NCBI GenBank assembly: GCA_003282425.1
Contig: QBZF01000001.1
Coordinates: 57,450 to 121,449 of the forward strand
DNA length: 64,000 nucleotides
Direction of reading: 5' to 3'
Source of the DNA: Prochlorococcus sp. AG-335-A05
Lineage (GTDB): Bacteria > Cyanobacteriota > Cyanobacteriia > PCC-6307 > Cyanobiaceae
Position 1 is the first letter of the stretch. Every line of letters starts with the position of its first letter. The position numbers and the translations under genes were made by a program. Below are positions 7,288 through 17,671 of the stretch, one piece after another. The notes under the pieces are model-generated. The model was not told the origin of the DNA, made no database searches, and saw only the letters and a list, made by a program, of their open reading frames with translations.

Positions 7288-9216
7288 ATGAGTAATGCTA
7301 AGAATTTAAAAATTAATCAAATCCATAAAAAAAATATATCTTTTAAAGAGTTATCTCTTATCAAGAATATGATTTTCTGGGTTGATATTATTCCTGATGA
7401 CCAAACTAAAAAAAATGCTATTTTTGCTGAGCCATTTAATGATAAAAATGCAATTCCACAAAAATTAACAGGCGATAATTTTTATATTAAAAGCAATTTT
7501 CATGGTTATGGTGGAAAATCATATCAATGTATAGAGGTAAATGATCAAATTTATTTGATATGGGTCGATCAGCTCTCAAAAGCAATGTGGTTACAAATTT
7601 TAAGAGTCCAAGAAAAAGTACCTAAAAATGACAATGAATATCTGCTATGCGATATGGAACCAATACAACTTACTGAGTCAATAAAAATTAATTTTGATAC
7701 TTCATTTATTATTTCTAAAAACAATCTTTTATACGGTTTATGTGAGATAAAACATAGAGATTATTTATTCTCATTAAATTTAAAAAAAACTAAACAAGAG
7801 ATTCGTATAATAAAAAGATTTGATAATTTTGCTGGGAATTTATCTTCTAATATCTCAGCTGATTTATTTTCGTGGACAGAGTGGAGTTCTGATTCCATGC
7901 CTTGGGAAAGAAATGAGCTCTTTTTTGCAATTATTGATAATGATGGAGAGATACAAAAAATAAAAAAATTTTCTAATAAATTGGTTAATGAGGAGAAAAA
8001 TGTTTCTTTCTTTCAACCTTACTGGGTGAGTGATAATATTTTAATCTGTTCTGAAGATAGTACGGGCTGGTGGAATTTATTATTTCTCGATGTAACTGAT
8101 ATTGAAAATGTTATTCTCAAAAAACGAATAATGAAACCTTTGACTGAGTATGGATCCCCTCAGTGGGTTTCTGGAATTTCATTTTTTTCTGGAAATATTA
8201 AAAATTTATTTTGTATTGCGAAAAAAGATAACAGTTGGGTACTAGAACATTATCAGAACTGTAAATGTATTAAAGAACTTAAATTACCATTTTGTTCAAT
8301 AAGTGATTTAGATGTTTGTGATCGAAAATTAGTTATTAGAGGTGGTAGTTTTGATTGTTTCGACGAATTATTTAAGTATGATTTTGAAGAGAAAAGCCAT
8401 ACTAAATTATTAAATGAGATTTCTTTCGAGTCTATAAATGAATATGCAAGACCAGAATCTTTTTGGTTTAAAGGTTTTAATAATCAACCCACACATTCTT
8501 TTATTTATAAGCCTCTTTTTGAAAGGTTTATTAAGTCGCCATTAATTGTTAAGGCACATAGTGGACCTACTGCTTGCTTTTATGGGTCTTTAAATTCGGA
8601 AGTGCAGTATTGGACTTCGAAGGGATTTACAGTTGCGGAAGTGAATTATGGTGGTTCCTCTGGTTTTGGAAGAGAGTATAGGGAGAGATTAAATTTTAAA
8701 TGGGGCATTCTAGATTCATACGATTGTAAAGCATTAGCACTTGATTTAATTAGGTTAAATTTAGTAGATAAAACCAAAGTCGCAATTTTAGGAAATAGTG
8801 CTGGTGGTTTAACCGCAATTAATGCTTTATGTGAAGGTGATTTGTTTAAAGTGGCGATTTGTAAATATCCTGTTCTCGATTTAAAAGATATGCATCAACA
8901 AACTCATAGATTTGAGAAAGGATATTTAAATTCCCTCATAGGTACATATTCAAAATTTCACAATGAGTATCATCTTCGATCACCAATTAATAAAATTAAT
9001 CAATTAAAAAAACCAGTTTTATTATTTCATGGAAAAAAAGATTTAGTTATTTCATACAAAAAAACCCTACAAATCAAAGACAAACTACTGAAAAATAATA
9101 AAAATTCAGAAGTCATAATTTTTGAAAATGAAGGGCATGGCTTTAAAAATATTAATATTAAAAAACAAGTTCTTATTAAAACTCAGGAGTTTTTAGAGAA
9201 AACTTTAAATATTTAA
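7288..9216 (+). CDS. S9 family peptidase (acylaminoacyl/dipeptidyl peptidase type)
   Basis: A 642-residue prolyl-oligopeptidase-clan enzyme. Residues 1-380 form a propeller-like, repeat-poor N-terminal region. Residues 400-642 form the alpha/beta hydrolase domain. The catalytic Ser is in GNSAGGLTA (near 507), the Asp is expected in FHGKKDLVI and the His in NEGHGFKN near the C-terminus. The oxyanion-side motif KAHSGPTACFYGS precedes the Ser. No signal peptide is seen, so it is probably cytoplasmic and degrades peptides. Its 3' end overlaps the end of sufS by four bases (convergent). Confidence 0.9.
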   Translation: MSNAKNLKINQIHKKNISFKELSLIKNMIFWVDIIPDDQTKKNAIFAEPFNDKNAIPQKLTGDNFYIKSNFHGYGGKSYQCIEVNDQIYLIWVDQLSKAMWLQILRVQEKVPKNDNEYLLCDMEPIQLTESIKINFDTSFIISKNNLLYGLCEIKHRDYLFSLNLKKTKQEIRIIKRFDNFAGNLSSNISADLFSWTEWSSDSMPWERNELFFAIIDNDGEIQKIKKFSNKLVNEEKNVSFFQPYWVSDNILICSEDSTGWWNLLFLDVTDIENVILKKRIMKPLTEYGSPQWVSGISFFSGNIKNLFCIAKKDNSWVLEHYQNCKCIKELKLPFCSISDLDVCDRKLVIRGGSFDCFDELFKYDFEEKSHTKLLNEISFESINEYARPESFWFKGFNNQPTHSFIYKPLFERFIKSPLIVKAHSGPTACFYGSLNSEVQYWTSKGFTVAEVNYGGSSGFGREYRERLNFKWGILDSYDCKALALDLIRLNLVDKTKVAILGNSAGGLTAINALCEGDLFKVAICKYPVLDLKDMHQQTHRFEKGYLNSLIGTYSKFHNEYHLRSPINKINQLKKPVLLFHGKKDLVISYKKTLQIKDKLLKNNKNSEVIIFENEGHGFKNINIKKQVLIKTQEFLEKTLNI

Positions 9217-10490
9217 GAATTTAGTTTTAAAAAACTAATAGTTTCATTAAGTTTTTCGATAAAAGTATTGATATCTTCTTTGGTAGTTGTGAAGTTCATA
9301 CTAACTCTAGCCGTTGAATTTATTCCGATATGTCTATGCAGAGGTTGACAACAGTGATGTCCACTTCTTATGCAAATACCTTTAGAATCAAGAATTTCAG
9401 CGATATCGTTTGAATGTATTTCTTTAACATAAAATGTTGCCAATGAAGCTCTGTTAGGATCTATTCTCGGTGAAGGACCTATTATTTCAAGATCTTCAAT
9501 TTGATTTAATTTTTCAAATAAATATTTTGTAATCTCTTTTTCATATTCACTAATATGATCTAACCCGATATTGTTAATGTAATTAATCGCTGCAGCTAAT
9601 CCTATTGCTTCTGCAATAGCTGGAGTACCAGCTTCAAATTTATGAGGTAGTTCAGCCCAAGTACTTTTTTCTTCAAAAACATCTTGAATCATTTCCCCAC
9701 CACCAAAAAAAGGAGGAATCTTTTCTAAAATTTCTTGTTTGGACCATAAGAAACCTATGCCTGTTGGACCACATAATTTATGTCCTGAACCGGCTAAAAA
9801 ATCTATACCTAATTCATGAATATCTAACTTTTGATGGGCTAAACTTTGACAAGCATCAAGTAGAACTAAAGAACCCTTATCCTTAGCTAATTTAGTTATT
9901 TCTTTTATTGGATTACAGCACCCTAAAGTGTTGCTTATATGTAATAAGCTAACTAGTTTTGTTTTCGTTGTTAATTTTGATTTGAAATCATTTATATCTA
10001 ATCTTCCGTCTTGATCTATGCCCACAAATTTCAGTTTACATTTGTTTTTTGCAGATATCATTTGCCAAGGAACAATATTACTATGATGCTCCATTATTGA
10101 TAGAAGAATTTCATCATTCTCTTTTAAAGTAAATTCCCCCCATGATCTGGCAACCAAATTTATAGCTTCAGTTGCATTTCTTGTAAAAATTATTTCTTTT
10201 GTTGAATTAGCATTAACGTATTTTGCAATTAAAGATCTTGAATTCTCAAATTCTTCTGTTGCTTTTGCACTTAATTGATGAGCACCTCTATGTACATTTG
10301 CATTGAAATTCTTATAGTATTCATCAATTTTTTCAAGAACTTGGATCGGTTTTTGGGTTGTTGCAGCGTGATCTAAATAAATAATTTTATTATTGCTTTT
10401 AAAATTATTTTCTAATAAAGGAAAATCTTTTTTACTTATTAGAGGAAAGTTTTTTTTATCAATTTTAGGGAAATTATTAATTGTTTCCAT
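9213..10490 (-). CDS. sufS: Cysteine desulfurase SufS
   Basis: A PLP enzyme that takes sulfur from cysteine as an enzyme-bound persulfide for Fe-S cluster assembly. The PLP lysine is in LAGSGHKLCGPTGIGFLW (near 235). The persulfide cysteine lies in ICIRSGHHCCQPLHRH (near 380). The N-terminus has the class V aminotransferase start YLDHAATTQKPIQVLE. At 425 residues it has family length. It is the last gene of sufB-sufC-sufD-sufS; the ATG overlaps the sufD stop by one base. No sufE is adjacent. Confidence 0.96.
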   Translation of the reverse strand: METINNFPKIDKKNFPLISKKDFPLLENNFKSNNKIIYLDHAATTQKPIQVLEKIDEYYKNFNANVHRGAHQLSAKATEEFENSRSLIAKYVNANSTKEIIFTRNATEAINLVARSWGEFTLKENDEILLSIMEHHSNIVPWQMISAKNKCKLKFVGIDQDGRLDINDFKSKLTTKTKLVSLLHISNTLGCCNPIKEITKLAKDKGSLVLLDACQSLAHQKLDIHELGIDFLAGSGHKLCGPTGIGFLWSKQEILEKIPPFFGGGEMIQDVFEEKSTWAELPHKFEAGTPAIAEAIGLAAAINYINNIGLDHISEYEKEITKYLFEKLNQIEDLEIIGPSPRIDPNRASLATFYVKEIHSNDIAEILDSKGICIRSGHHCCQPLHRHIGINSTARVSMNFTTTKEDINTFIEKLNETISFLKLNS

Positions 10491-11707
10491 TAATTTTCTT
10501 TTAAAATTTTATCAAGCAAATCCCATCTATCTTTTGTAATAGGAATACTTGAAATAATTTCTTGTATATAGGAACTTAATTGTAGTTTACTGGCTTCTGT
10601 TAACGTGAGTCCTCTTGATCTCATATAGAAAAGTTCTTCTTCATTTAATTGTGAAATAGTTGCACCATGTTTGCATTTTACATCATCAGCAATTATTTCT
10701 AATTGAGGTTTAGTATCTATTTTTGCATGTCTCGATAAAAGTAGATTCCTGCTTAATTGTGACGCATCGGTCTTTTGCGCAATTTTTGGAACAATGATGG
10801 AACCTTCAAAGACTGCATGTGATTTATCATCTGCCAAGGATTTATTAATTTGATCTAAAAATCCATTAGGACCGTTAAATTGCATTGTTGTATAAGTAGC
10901 TATTTGATCGTTATTTTTTGTTATTTGTATTCCTTTTATATTTGTTTTGGCATTTCCATCTAATTGATTAATACGTATTTCAAATCTTGCATAATTAAAC
11001 TTGAAATGTAGTGATCCTAGACTATATTCACTATTGGTCTTTTGAATTACATTTAAAGAATTTAATAAATTAGATTTCCTTTCTCCATAAGAAACTACAC
11101 CATGATTAACCAAAGTATTTTCTTCTAAACACAAATAGGTTGATTGAGATAGTGAAGAATTTTTGTTTCCGAGATTAATTTGTATTAAATCGACTTTAGA
11201 ATTCTTTTCAAAGAATAAAATAAGTGTTTTAGCATTAAAAGAGTCGGGTGAAGATGCACTAAATATCTCAAGAGGAGGAATTTTATTACCAGAAATATTT
11301 AAACCTAAGATGTTTTCTTTAGAACTTAAACAATGATTTAGTAGGTCACTCCAATGATCATTCTGATCAGAATTAGATATATTTTTTTTTATATAGTCTA
11401 CTATTTCTATATCTTTTAATTTTTTTATTGAATAGTTTTCTTTTTCTAAATTGATTGAGTTATTCTCTCCGATGATCAATCTAATTATATTTTGAGAGGC
11501 TTTTTTATATGGGAGATTAACTTTAGATTCTTTATTCTTATTTGAATGGTCTAAAAAACTTGAAAATTTAGATTTATTTGAAAGTCTCCAGTATTCACTT
11601 TTGATATTTGGTAACGGATTTAATTTTAATTTATCAAGACAAATTTTTTGTATCTCAGATGGATTACTAATTAATTCATTCTTTTTGATTTCTTCAATGA
11701 TTTGCAT
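10490..11707 (-). CDS. sufD: Fe-S cluster assembly scaffold subunit SufD
   Basis: A 405-residue SufB/SufD-family protein, part of the SufBC2D scaffold on which Fe-S clusters form. The C-terminal half has the beta-helix signature IKGIQITKNNDQIATYTTMQFNGPNG (key part 240-265), HGATISQLNEEELFYMRSRGLT (about 345-366) and the conserved DVKCKHGA. The N-terminal half is diverged, as is usual for SufD. It lies between sufC (4-base gap) and sufS (1-base overlap). Confidence 0.93.
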   Translation of the reverse strand: MQIIEEIKKNELISNPSEIQKICLDKLKLNPLPNIKSEYWRLSNKSKFSSFLDHSNKNKESKVNLPYKKASQNIIRLIIGENNSINLEKENYSIKKLKDIEIVDYIKKNISNSDQNDHWSDLLNHCLSSKENILGLNISGNKIPPLEIFSASSPDSFNAKTLILFFEKNSKVDLIQINLGNKNSSLSQSTYLCLEENTLVNHGVVSYGERKSNLLNSLNVIQKTNSEYSLGSLHFKFNYARFEIRINQLDGNAKTNIKGIQITKNNDQIATYTTMQFNGPNGFLDQINKSLADDKSHAVFEGSIIVPKIAQKTDASQLSRNLLLSRHAKIDTKPQLEIIADDVKCKHGATISQLNEEELFYMRSRGLTLTEASKLQLSSYIQEIISSIPITKDRWDLLDKILKEN

Positions 11708-11711
11708 TGAT

Positions 11712-12500
11712 TTATTGCTCTTTTATAAAATTATCAGTCCATTCATATCCATTTTTCTCAAGTTCTAGGGCAAGATCACTTTCTCCAGTTTTTATTATTT
11801 GACCGTCTGCCATTACATGAACATAATCGGGCTGTATTTCATCTAATAACCTTTGATAGTGTGTGATTAAGATGATTCCTGTTTGTTCATTAGATATCTT
11901 CTTTATACCTGAGGCAACTACTCTCAGTGCATCAATATCTAAACCTGAGTCGGTTTCATCCAAAATTGCAATTTTTGGTTCTAATAATGCCATTTGTAAT
12001 ATTTCATTCCTTTTCTTTTCCCCACCTGAAAATCCTTGATTAATACTCCTCGATAAAAAAGCAGAATCCATTTTGACTAAGTCAAGTTTTTCTTTTACTA
12101 AGTCTTCAAAATCAAAAGTATCAAGTTCTTCTTTATTAAGAAATTTTCTTCTTGCATTTGTAGCAACTCTAAGAAATTCTAGATTACTTACTCCAGGAAT
12201 TTCGATTGGATATTGAAAACCAAGGAAAATTCCAGATTGAGCTCTCTCCTCTGGTTCTAAAGACTGAATATCATTCCCCGTAAATTTTATTTCGCCTTTA
12301 GTTATTTTGTATGATGGATGACCCGCAATAATCTTGGAAAGAGTACTTTTGCCACATCCATTTCTTCCCATGATTGCGTGAATTTCGCCAGGATTAACTG
12401 AAATGGTTACCCCTTTTAAAATAGGAAGATTTTCGATAGATGCAAAAAGATTATTTACTTCTAATATTGGATCTAATTCTTTCGTTTTGCTTTGCATCAC
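11712..12500 (-). CDS. sufC: Fe-S cluster assembly ATPase SufC
   Basis: An ABC-type ATPase of 262 residues that drives the SufBCD scaffold and is not a transporter. It shows Walker [13 protein letters not shown] (near 47), Q-loop [10 protein letters not shown], signature [17 protein letters not shown] (near 158), Walker [13 protein letters not shown] (near 183) and switch His ITHYQRL. All are typical of SufC. It sits 18 bases after sufB and four before sufD. Confidence 0.96.
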   Translation of the reverse strand: MMQSKTKELDPILEVNNLFASIENLPILKGVTISVNPGEIHAIMGRNGCGKSTLSKIIAGHPSYKITKGEIKFTGNDIQSLEPEERAQSGIFLGFQYPIEIPGVSNLEFLRVATNARRKFLNKEELDTFDFEDLVKEKLDLVKMDSAFLSRSINQGFSGGEKKRNEILQMALLEPKIAILDETDSGLDIDALRVVASGIKKISNEQTGIILITHYQRLLDEIQPDYVHVMADGQIIKTGESDLALELEKNGYEWTDNFIKEQ

Positions 12501-12518
12501 ACTTTAGAAAATAATTGA

Positions 12519-13961
12519 TTATCCTACTGAACCTTCTAATTTGAGGGCAAGCAGTTTATCAGCTTCAGCCGCAAATTCCATTGGCAGTTGATTAAATACA
12601 TCTCTACAAAAGCCACTAACCATCATTGATACAGCCTCTTCAAATTCAATTCCTCTACTTTGCAAATAAAAGAGTTGATCTTCAGAAATTCTGCATGTAC
12701 TTGCTTCATGCTCAATTTCTGAATTTGGTTGTTGAGATTGAATATAAGGAAATGTATTCGCAGCAGCTTGATCACCTATTAACATTGAATCACATTGACT
12801 ATAATTTCTTGATCCAGAAGCTTTCGAACCCATTTTTACAAGACCTCTGTAACTATTAATTGAATTGCCAGCACTAATTCCTTTACTAACTATTGTTGAT
12901 TTAGTTCTAGGACCGATGTGAATCATTTTTGTACCTGTATCGGCTTGTTGAAGGTTATTAGTAAGAGCTACAGAATAAAATTCTCCTACCGATTCTTCTC
13001 CTAAAAGAATACAGCTAGGATATTTCCATGTAATCGCAGAGCCTGTTTCAACTTGGGACCAGCTTATTTTACTTCTCTTACCTAAACATTTCCCCCTTTT
13101 GGTGACAAAATTAAAGATTCCTCCAACGCCTTCTTCATTCCCAGCATACCAATTTTGCACTGTTGAATATTTAATTGAGGCGTCGTCTAAGGCAATAAGT
13201 TCAACCACCGCTGCGTGAAGAGTATTCGTATCAAACATTGGAGCTGTACATCCTTCAAGGTAGCTAACGGAGCTGGATTCTTCTGCGATAATTAAAGTTC
13301 TTTCAAACTGACCAGAATCCCCACTATTGATTCTAAAATATGATGAGAGATCCATCGGACATTTAACTCCTTTTGGAATGTAAACGAATGAACCATCACT
13401 AAAAACAGCAGAGTTTAATGCAGCAAAGTAGTTATCATTAGACGGAACAACAGAACCTAAATATTTTTCTATTAAATTCGAGTAATCTTTGACTGCTTCA
13501 CTTATAGAGCAAAATATTACTCCATGCTCCGCAAGTTCTTTTCGGAAGGTTGTTGCAATAGATACGCTGTCGAATACTGCATCAACAGCAACATTTGTAA
13601 GTTTTTTTTGTTCAGTAAGAGGAATTCCTAATTTATCAAAAGTTTCTAGTAGCTTGGGATCAACTTCATCTAAGCTAGAAATCTTTTCTTTTTGTTTGGG
13701 TGCAGAATAGTAAATTATATCTTGATAATCAATCTTTTTGTAACCTAGGTCTGCCCAGTTTGGCTCCTCCATTTTTTGCCATTTCCGAAAGGCATTAATT
13801 CTGAAATTAAGAAGATATTGAGGCTCTTCTTTTTTTTCTGAAATTAATCGAATTGTATCTTCATTTAGACCTTTGGAAATCTTTTCAGTTTCGATATCGG
13901 TAACGAAACCATATTTGTATGGTTCAGTTACGACATCTTTAACTAAATTTTCACTTACCAT
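12519..13961 (-). CDS. sufB: Fe-S cluster assembly scaffold subunit SufB
   Basis: The core 480-residue scaffold protein. Typical segments are [19 protein letters not shown] (about 195-213), [22 protein letters not shown] (about 235-256) and the C-terminal [24 protein letters not shown]. These hold the conserved Cys and acidic residues used for cluster assembly. It is the first gene of the suf operon, so the promoter must lie in 13962-14058, shared with a divergent 120-residue gene. In many cyanobacteria the repressor gene sufR sits divergent to sufB; it does not here. Confidence 0.97.
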   Translation of the reverse strand: MVSENLVKDVVTEPYKYGFVTDIETEKISKGLNEDTIRLISEKKEEPQYLLNFRINAFRKWQKMEEPNWADLGYKKIDYQDIIYYSAPKQKEKISSLDEVDPKLLETFDKLGIPLTEQKKLTNVAVDAVFDSVSIATTFRKELAEHGVIFCSISEAVKDYSNLIEKYLGSVVPSNDNYFAALNSAVFSDGSFVYIPKGVKCPMDLSSYFRINSGDSGQFERTLIIAEESSSVSYLEGCTAPMFDTNTLHAAVVELIALDDASIKYSTVQNWYAGNEEGVGGIFNFVTKRGKCLGKRSKISWSQVETGSAITWKYPSCILLGEESVGEFYSVALTNNLQQADTGTKMIHIGPRTKSTIVSKGISAGNSINSYRGLVKMGSKASGSRNYSQCDSMLIGDQAAANTFPYIQSQQPNSEIEHEASTCRISEDQLFYLQSRGIEFEEAVSMMVSGFCRDVFNQLPMEFAAEADKLLALKLEGSVG

Positions 13962-14058
13962 AATTTCTATAAATTAATTTATTACAATTAGTTTTCTATA
14001 CTTTAGCTAAATATATGCTTAATATTGAGTTTTTATCTTTAATTAAATTAAAAAATTA

Positions 14059-14421
14059 ATGTCTAATCAAACAAATTCTTTTCCAAGTCCGTTAAGCGAT
14101 GAGATCGTTAAAAATATAGATCAACTGAATTTGCCAATAATTAAAAAGCATCATGTTAGATTGCTCGCCCATTGTCTTGAAATCTTCAAGGAAATTGGTA
14201 AAGATGAAAAATCTTTCTTTGAAGAAGATGAACTTCTTAAGAAATGGTGTGCAAAAAAATCCCAGAAGTTTAATGACAAAAATTTTAATCAACTTTTTTA
14301 TGAACAAATGTCTTCTGCTGCAAAAAAAATAAACTTTTTTTCTAAGAGTATTGAAAAAAATTTCAAAGAATTGGATCTTGAGGATTTAATCACTTTAGTT
14401 GAACAAAATCAGGAGAATTAA
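14059..14421 (+). CDS. Conserved-looking hypothetical protein divergent from sufB
   Basis: Unrecognised 120-residue soluble protein, Lys/Glu-rich and predicted helical (HVRLLAHCLEIFKEIGKDEKSFFEEDELLKKWC). It has two cysteines and no HTH motif I can identify. It occupies the position where sufR often lies in other cyanobacteria but is too short to be SufR and lacks SufR's C-terminal cluster-binding cysteines. It shares a 97-bp divergent promoter region with sufB. An additional shadow reading frame on the other strand is not considered real. Confidence 0.7.
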   Translation: MSNQTNSFPSPLSDEIVKNIDQLNLPIIKKHHVRLLAHCLEIFKEIGKDEKSFFEEDELLKKWCAKKSQKFNDKNFNQLFYEQMSSAAKKINFFSKSIEKNFKELDLEDLITLVEQNQEN

Positions 14422-14586
14422 TATGAAGCGATCCCGAAGAAAAAATATATTTTTGTTGAGTTCTTAACAATTCAAGGTAATAAAATTTAAAAAAACAGAA
14501 AATTAATTTACAAGTTATAGATTTCTAGATTTCATTAAAATACACTTATACCAGTTACTTATAAGAAAATTGTAAAATTTAAAAAC

Positions 14587-14624
14587 TTGAAAGTAGTCAG
14601 AAGATCCTGACGACTGCCTATAAT
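14587..14624 (+). promoter_or_regulatory. Likely promoter and dyad upstream of the DUF4912 gene
   Basis: A perfect TATAAT lies at 14619-14624, 62 bases before the GTG of the next gene. Just upstream, GTCAG (14596-14600) and CTGAC (14607-14611) form an inverted repeat across six bases, where a -35 element or an operator would be. TTGAAA at 14587 is too far (26 bases) to be a normal -35. No protein-coding frame of note lies in 14422-14685. Confidence 0.4.
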
Positions 14625-14685
14625 GTCACCCAAACTGCAAAAAAAAAGAACATACTAATCCCATGCAATTTATGGAGTTTTAAAA

Positions 14686-15783
14686 GTGGTTGATGGGATC
14701 AGGAATAAAGAATATCTACTTAGTCTAACCCTCAGACAACTGCGTCAAGAAGCTAGTAAATTATCTGTCCCACTATACAGTAGAAAGACAAAAGCTGTAC
14801 TTATTGATCTCATTGATAAATATCAAAAAAATGCTAATCAAATCTTAACTAAAAATACTTCTCCAAAAATTTCTAAACTTATAACTCAACCAGTAAAAGA
14901 AGAAGTTAATACAAAATTAGTATTTTTGCCCAGAGATCCAGAATGGGCATATGTATTTTGGCAAATCTCAGAAAGTGATAGAGATAAAGCTCAGTCTTTA
15001 GGTGCTAATAAATTATGTCTACGTTTATATGATGCCTCAGGTATTGGTGAAGGAAATCTAAATCAGGGTACTTTAAGAGAAATTGCTGTAGATAGTTATA
15101 GTACTGAATGGTATTTGCCCATTCCTCTAGCTGATAGGGACTATAAAGTTGAATTGGGTTACAAATACGGCTTTAAATGGATGTCATTAGCTTTTTCCTC
15201 TGTAAGCCATGTACCAGGTACTCAGCCTTCAGAGCAGATTCTAGATAAATTTGTTCCTTTTAATTTAGACACTCCTGTATCATCTGAGACTCCTTCAATT
15301 ATGCAAAAAACCTCACAGGTACAAGAAAATAATGATTTGCATGAGCGCTTATACCATGCAGCAACTAGTTTTCCTACAAAAAGAAAAGTAGGTTCTGAAG
15401 AATTTATGGAAAATATGAATTCAACAAAATTTAACTCAAATCTCACCGATTCTGGTGCAGGGCAATGGTCTTCAGGCTTGAATGAATCTGGTAGTGGAGT
15501 AGTTAAAAATAAATCTTTTTGGTTAGTTGCCGATTCGGAATTAATTGTTTACGGAGCAACAGATCCATCTGCCAAATTAACTATTGGTGAAGAAGAAGTT
15601 CCTTTGGCTGCCGACGGTACTTTTAGACTTCAAGTTCCTTTTAGGGATGGTTCTCAGAAATATGAAATTAAAGCCGTTGATGCTTCTGGTGATCAAGAAA
15701 AAAGTATAACAATGAAATTTGATAGAGTTACTCCTCTTGATGATACAAATGAGAAAAATAATGCTGAGACAGAATGGTTTTGA
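14686..15783 (+). CDS. DUF4912 domain protein with N-terminal SAP/Rho-N-like motif
   Basis: A 365-residue protein. Residues 8-45 (YLLSLTLRQLRQEASKLSVPLYSRKTK and following) resemble a Rho N-terminal/SAP-type helical motif. Residues 80-180 match DUF4912 (FLPRDPEWAYVFWQISESDRD, then LCLRLYDASG). Residues 190-270 are a Ser/Thr-rich linker. Residues 275-355 (KSFWLVADSELIVYGATDPSAKLTIGEEEVPLAADGTFRLQVPF) form an Ig-like tail with family-typical YGATDP. The family is common in cyanobacteria and its function is unknown. Translation starts at GTG 14686, behind GGAG at 14672. Confidence 0.8.
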   Translation: MVDGIRNKEYLLSLTLRQLRQEASKLSVPLYSRKTKAVLIDLIDKYQKNANQILTKNTSPKISKLITQPVKEEVNTKLVFLPRDPEWAYVFWQISESDRDKAQSLGANKLCLRLYDASGIGEGNLNQGTLREIAVDSYSTEWYLPIPLADRDYKVELGYKYGFKWMSLAFSSVSHVPGTQPSEQILDKFVPFNLDTPVSSETPSIMQKTSQVQENNDLHERLYHAATSFPTKRKVGSEEFMENMNSTKFNSNLTDSGAGQWSSGLNESGSGVVKNKSFWLVADSELIVYGATDPSAKLTIGEEEVPLAADGTFRLQVPFRDGSQKYEIKAVDASGDQEKSITMKFDRVTPLDDTNEKNNAETEWF

Positions 15784-15795
15784 ATAAATAAATTA

Positions 15796-15966
15796 ATGCT
15801 AAAAAAAATTGTTGCTCTTACCCCTTTATTTGGAGCTTTAAGTTTCCCATTAATAGTTCCTATTACTATTTCTAAATTTGGAATCAATTATGGAATTCTA
15901 AGTGCATTAGTTATTTCCTCCTTATGGTTTATCGCTATGTTAAGAACATCCGAAATGCCGCATTAA
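15796..15966 (+). CDS. Small two-helix membrane protein, unknown function
   Basis: A 56-residue ORF: MLKKIVALTPLFGALSFPLI, then VPITISKFGINYGILSALVI and SSLWFIAMLRTSEMPH. It would form two membrane helices. It starts 13 bases after the DUF4912 gene and ends 34 before pgm, so co-transcription is likely. I do not recognise a family. Confidence 0.55.
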   Translation: MLKKIVALTPLFGALSFPLIVPITISKFGINYGILSALVISSLWFIAMLRTSEMPH

Positions 15967-15999
15967 TTTAGTTAGATTTTTTTAAGCTTTATAGAAATC

Positions 16000-17637
16000 A
16001 TGTCTGAAGTTAATGTTATTAATATAAAAAATCCTTTTGTAGATCAGAAACCAGGCACTTCGGGTTTGAGAAAAAGTACTTTAAGGTTTCAAGAAGAGCA
16101 TTACTTAGAAATATTTATAGAGGCAATTTTTAAATCAATTAATAATTTGAGAGGATCAACTTTGGTTGTTGGTGGGGATGGTAGATATGGGAATATTGAA
16201 GCAATCAAGAAGATTATCCAAATATGCGTAGCTCATAAAGTTGGAAAAGTTATTATTCCAAAAAATGGTTTATTATCTACACCTGCGACATCTCACTTGA
16301 TTAGAAAAGAGGGAGCTATTGGAGGAATTATTCTTTCAGCGAGTCATAATCCTGGTGGTATTGAAGGGGATTTCGGAGTTAAATTAAATACTGCTAATGG
16401 TGGACCTGCTGCCGAGTCAATTACAAATCAAATATTTCAATGTTCTCAATCACTTAAGAGTTACAAAATTAGAAATGTTAACATTCCAGACTTAGATAAG
16501 TTAGGTATATACTCGTTTGGTGAAACTTCAATAGAAATAATTGATGGATTAAAGGATTATTCAGATTTAATGGAGAATATTTTTGATTTAGATCAAATAA
16601 GTGATTTTCTGAAAAAGGATTTCTCTTTAATTTTTGATGCAATGAATGCAGTTACTGGTCCATATGCAAAAAATATTTTTGTTGAAAAAATGGGTCTTGT
16701 AGATGACTGTGTCATGAATGGCATACCTCTAGAGGATTTTGGAGGTTTACATCCTGATCCAAATCTGACTTATGCGTCTAAATTGGCAGACTTGTTATTA
16801 GTTCAAAAAGCCTATAGTTTTGGAGCTGCATGTGATGGTGATGGCGACAGAAATATGATCTTAGGTAAGGGATGTTTTGTAAATCCGAGTGATAGTCTGG
16901 CAGTTATTACCGCTAATACAAATTGTGTACCAGGATATAAAGATGGTATTGCTGGTGTTGCACGATCCATGCCTACGAGTTCAGCAGTAGACTTTGTTGC
17001 TCGTGCTTTAAATATTTCTTGTTTTGAAACACCAACTGGATGGAAATTTTTTGGAAATCTTTTAGATTCTAATTTAATTACAATTTGTGGAGAGGAAAGT
17101 TTCGGAACTGGTAGTAATCATGTCAGAGAAAAAGATGGCTTATGGGCGGTTTTATATTGGTTACAAATTTTAGCTGTGAAAAATTGTTCAGTTAGTGAAT
17201 TAATTCAAAACCACTGGAAACAATACGGAAGAAATTATTATTCAAGGCATGATTATGAGGCTATTCCTTCGGCTATTGCAAATCAAATATTTAATAATTT
17301 ATCTTCTATGCTTCCAAGTTTAAAAGACAATAAGTTTGCTGGAAATCTTGTAAAACACGCAGATAACTTTTCATATTTAGATCCAGTAGATAATACAATT
17401 AGTAAAAATCAGGGGTTAAGAATTATACTTGAGGACAGTAGCAGAGTAATTTTACGTTTATCAGGTACTGGTACAAAAGGTTCAACTTTAAGACTATATT
17501 TTGAAAAATTTGCAAGTTCTCAACATAATTTAAGTTTAAATCCTCAAATAGCTTTGAAAGATTTAATTTATAATTTAGATCATTTATTAAACATTTCAAA
17601 ACTTACCAAAATGGAAAAACCTACTGTTATTACATAA
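16000..17637 (+). CDS. pgm: Phosphoglucomutase (alpha-D-glucose phosphate-specific)
   Basis: Interconverts glucose 1-phosphate and glucose 6-phosphate, linking the Calvin cycle pool to glycogen. The 545 residues are typical. The phosphoserine loop is ILSASHNPGG (near 114-123). The metal loop is ACDGDGDRNMI (near 282). Substrate-binding segments are GEESFGTGSNHVREKDG (near 368) and RLSGTGTKGSTLR near the C-terminus. All four domains are represented. The rarA gene follows after 34 bases. Confidence 0.96.
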   Translation: MSEVNVINIKNPFVDQKPGTSGLRKSTLRFQEEHYLEIFIEAIFKSINNLRGSTLVVGGDGRYGNIEAIKKIIQICVAHKVGKVIIPKNGLLSTPATSHLIRKEGAIGGIILSASHNPGGIEGDFGVKLNTANGGPAAESITNQIFQCSQSLKSYKIRNVNIPDLDKLGIYSFGETSIEIIDGLKDYSDLMENIFDLDQISDFLKKDFSLIFDAMNAVTGPYAKNIFVEKMGLVDDCVMNGIPLEDFGGLHPDPNLTYASKLADLLLVQKAYSFGAACDGDGDRNMILGKGCFVNPSDSLAVITANTNCVPGYKDGIAGVARSMPTSSAVDFVARALNISCFETPTGWKFFGNLLDSNLITICGEESFGTGSNHVREKDGLWAVLYWLQILAVKNCSVSELIQNHWKQYGRNYYSRHDYEAIPSAIANQIFNNLSSMLPSLKDNKFAGNLVKHADNFSYLDPVDNTISKNQGLRIILEDSSRVILRLSGTGTKGSTLRLYFEKFASSQHNLSLNPQIALKDLIYNLDHLLNISKLTKMEKPTVIT

Positions 17638-17671
17638 TTTTCAAAAATGATTTATTCGTTAGATTAAAAAA

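Noticed and set aside
12626-12859. Frame antisense to sufB
   Set aside because: SufB is unambiguous on the other strand; the antisense peptide shows no family features.
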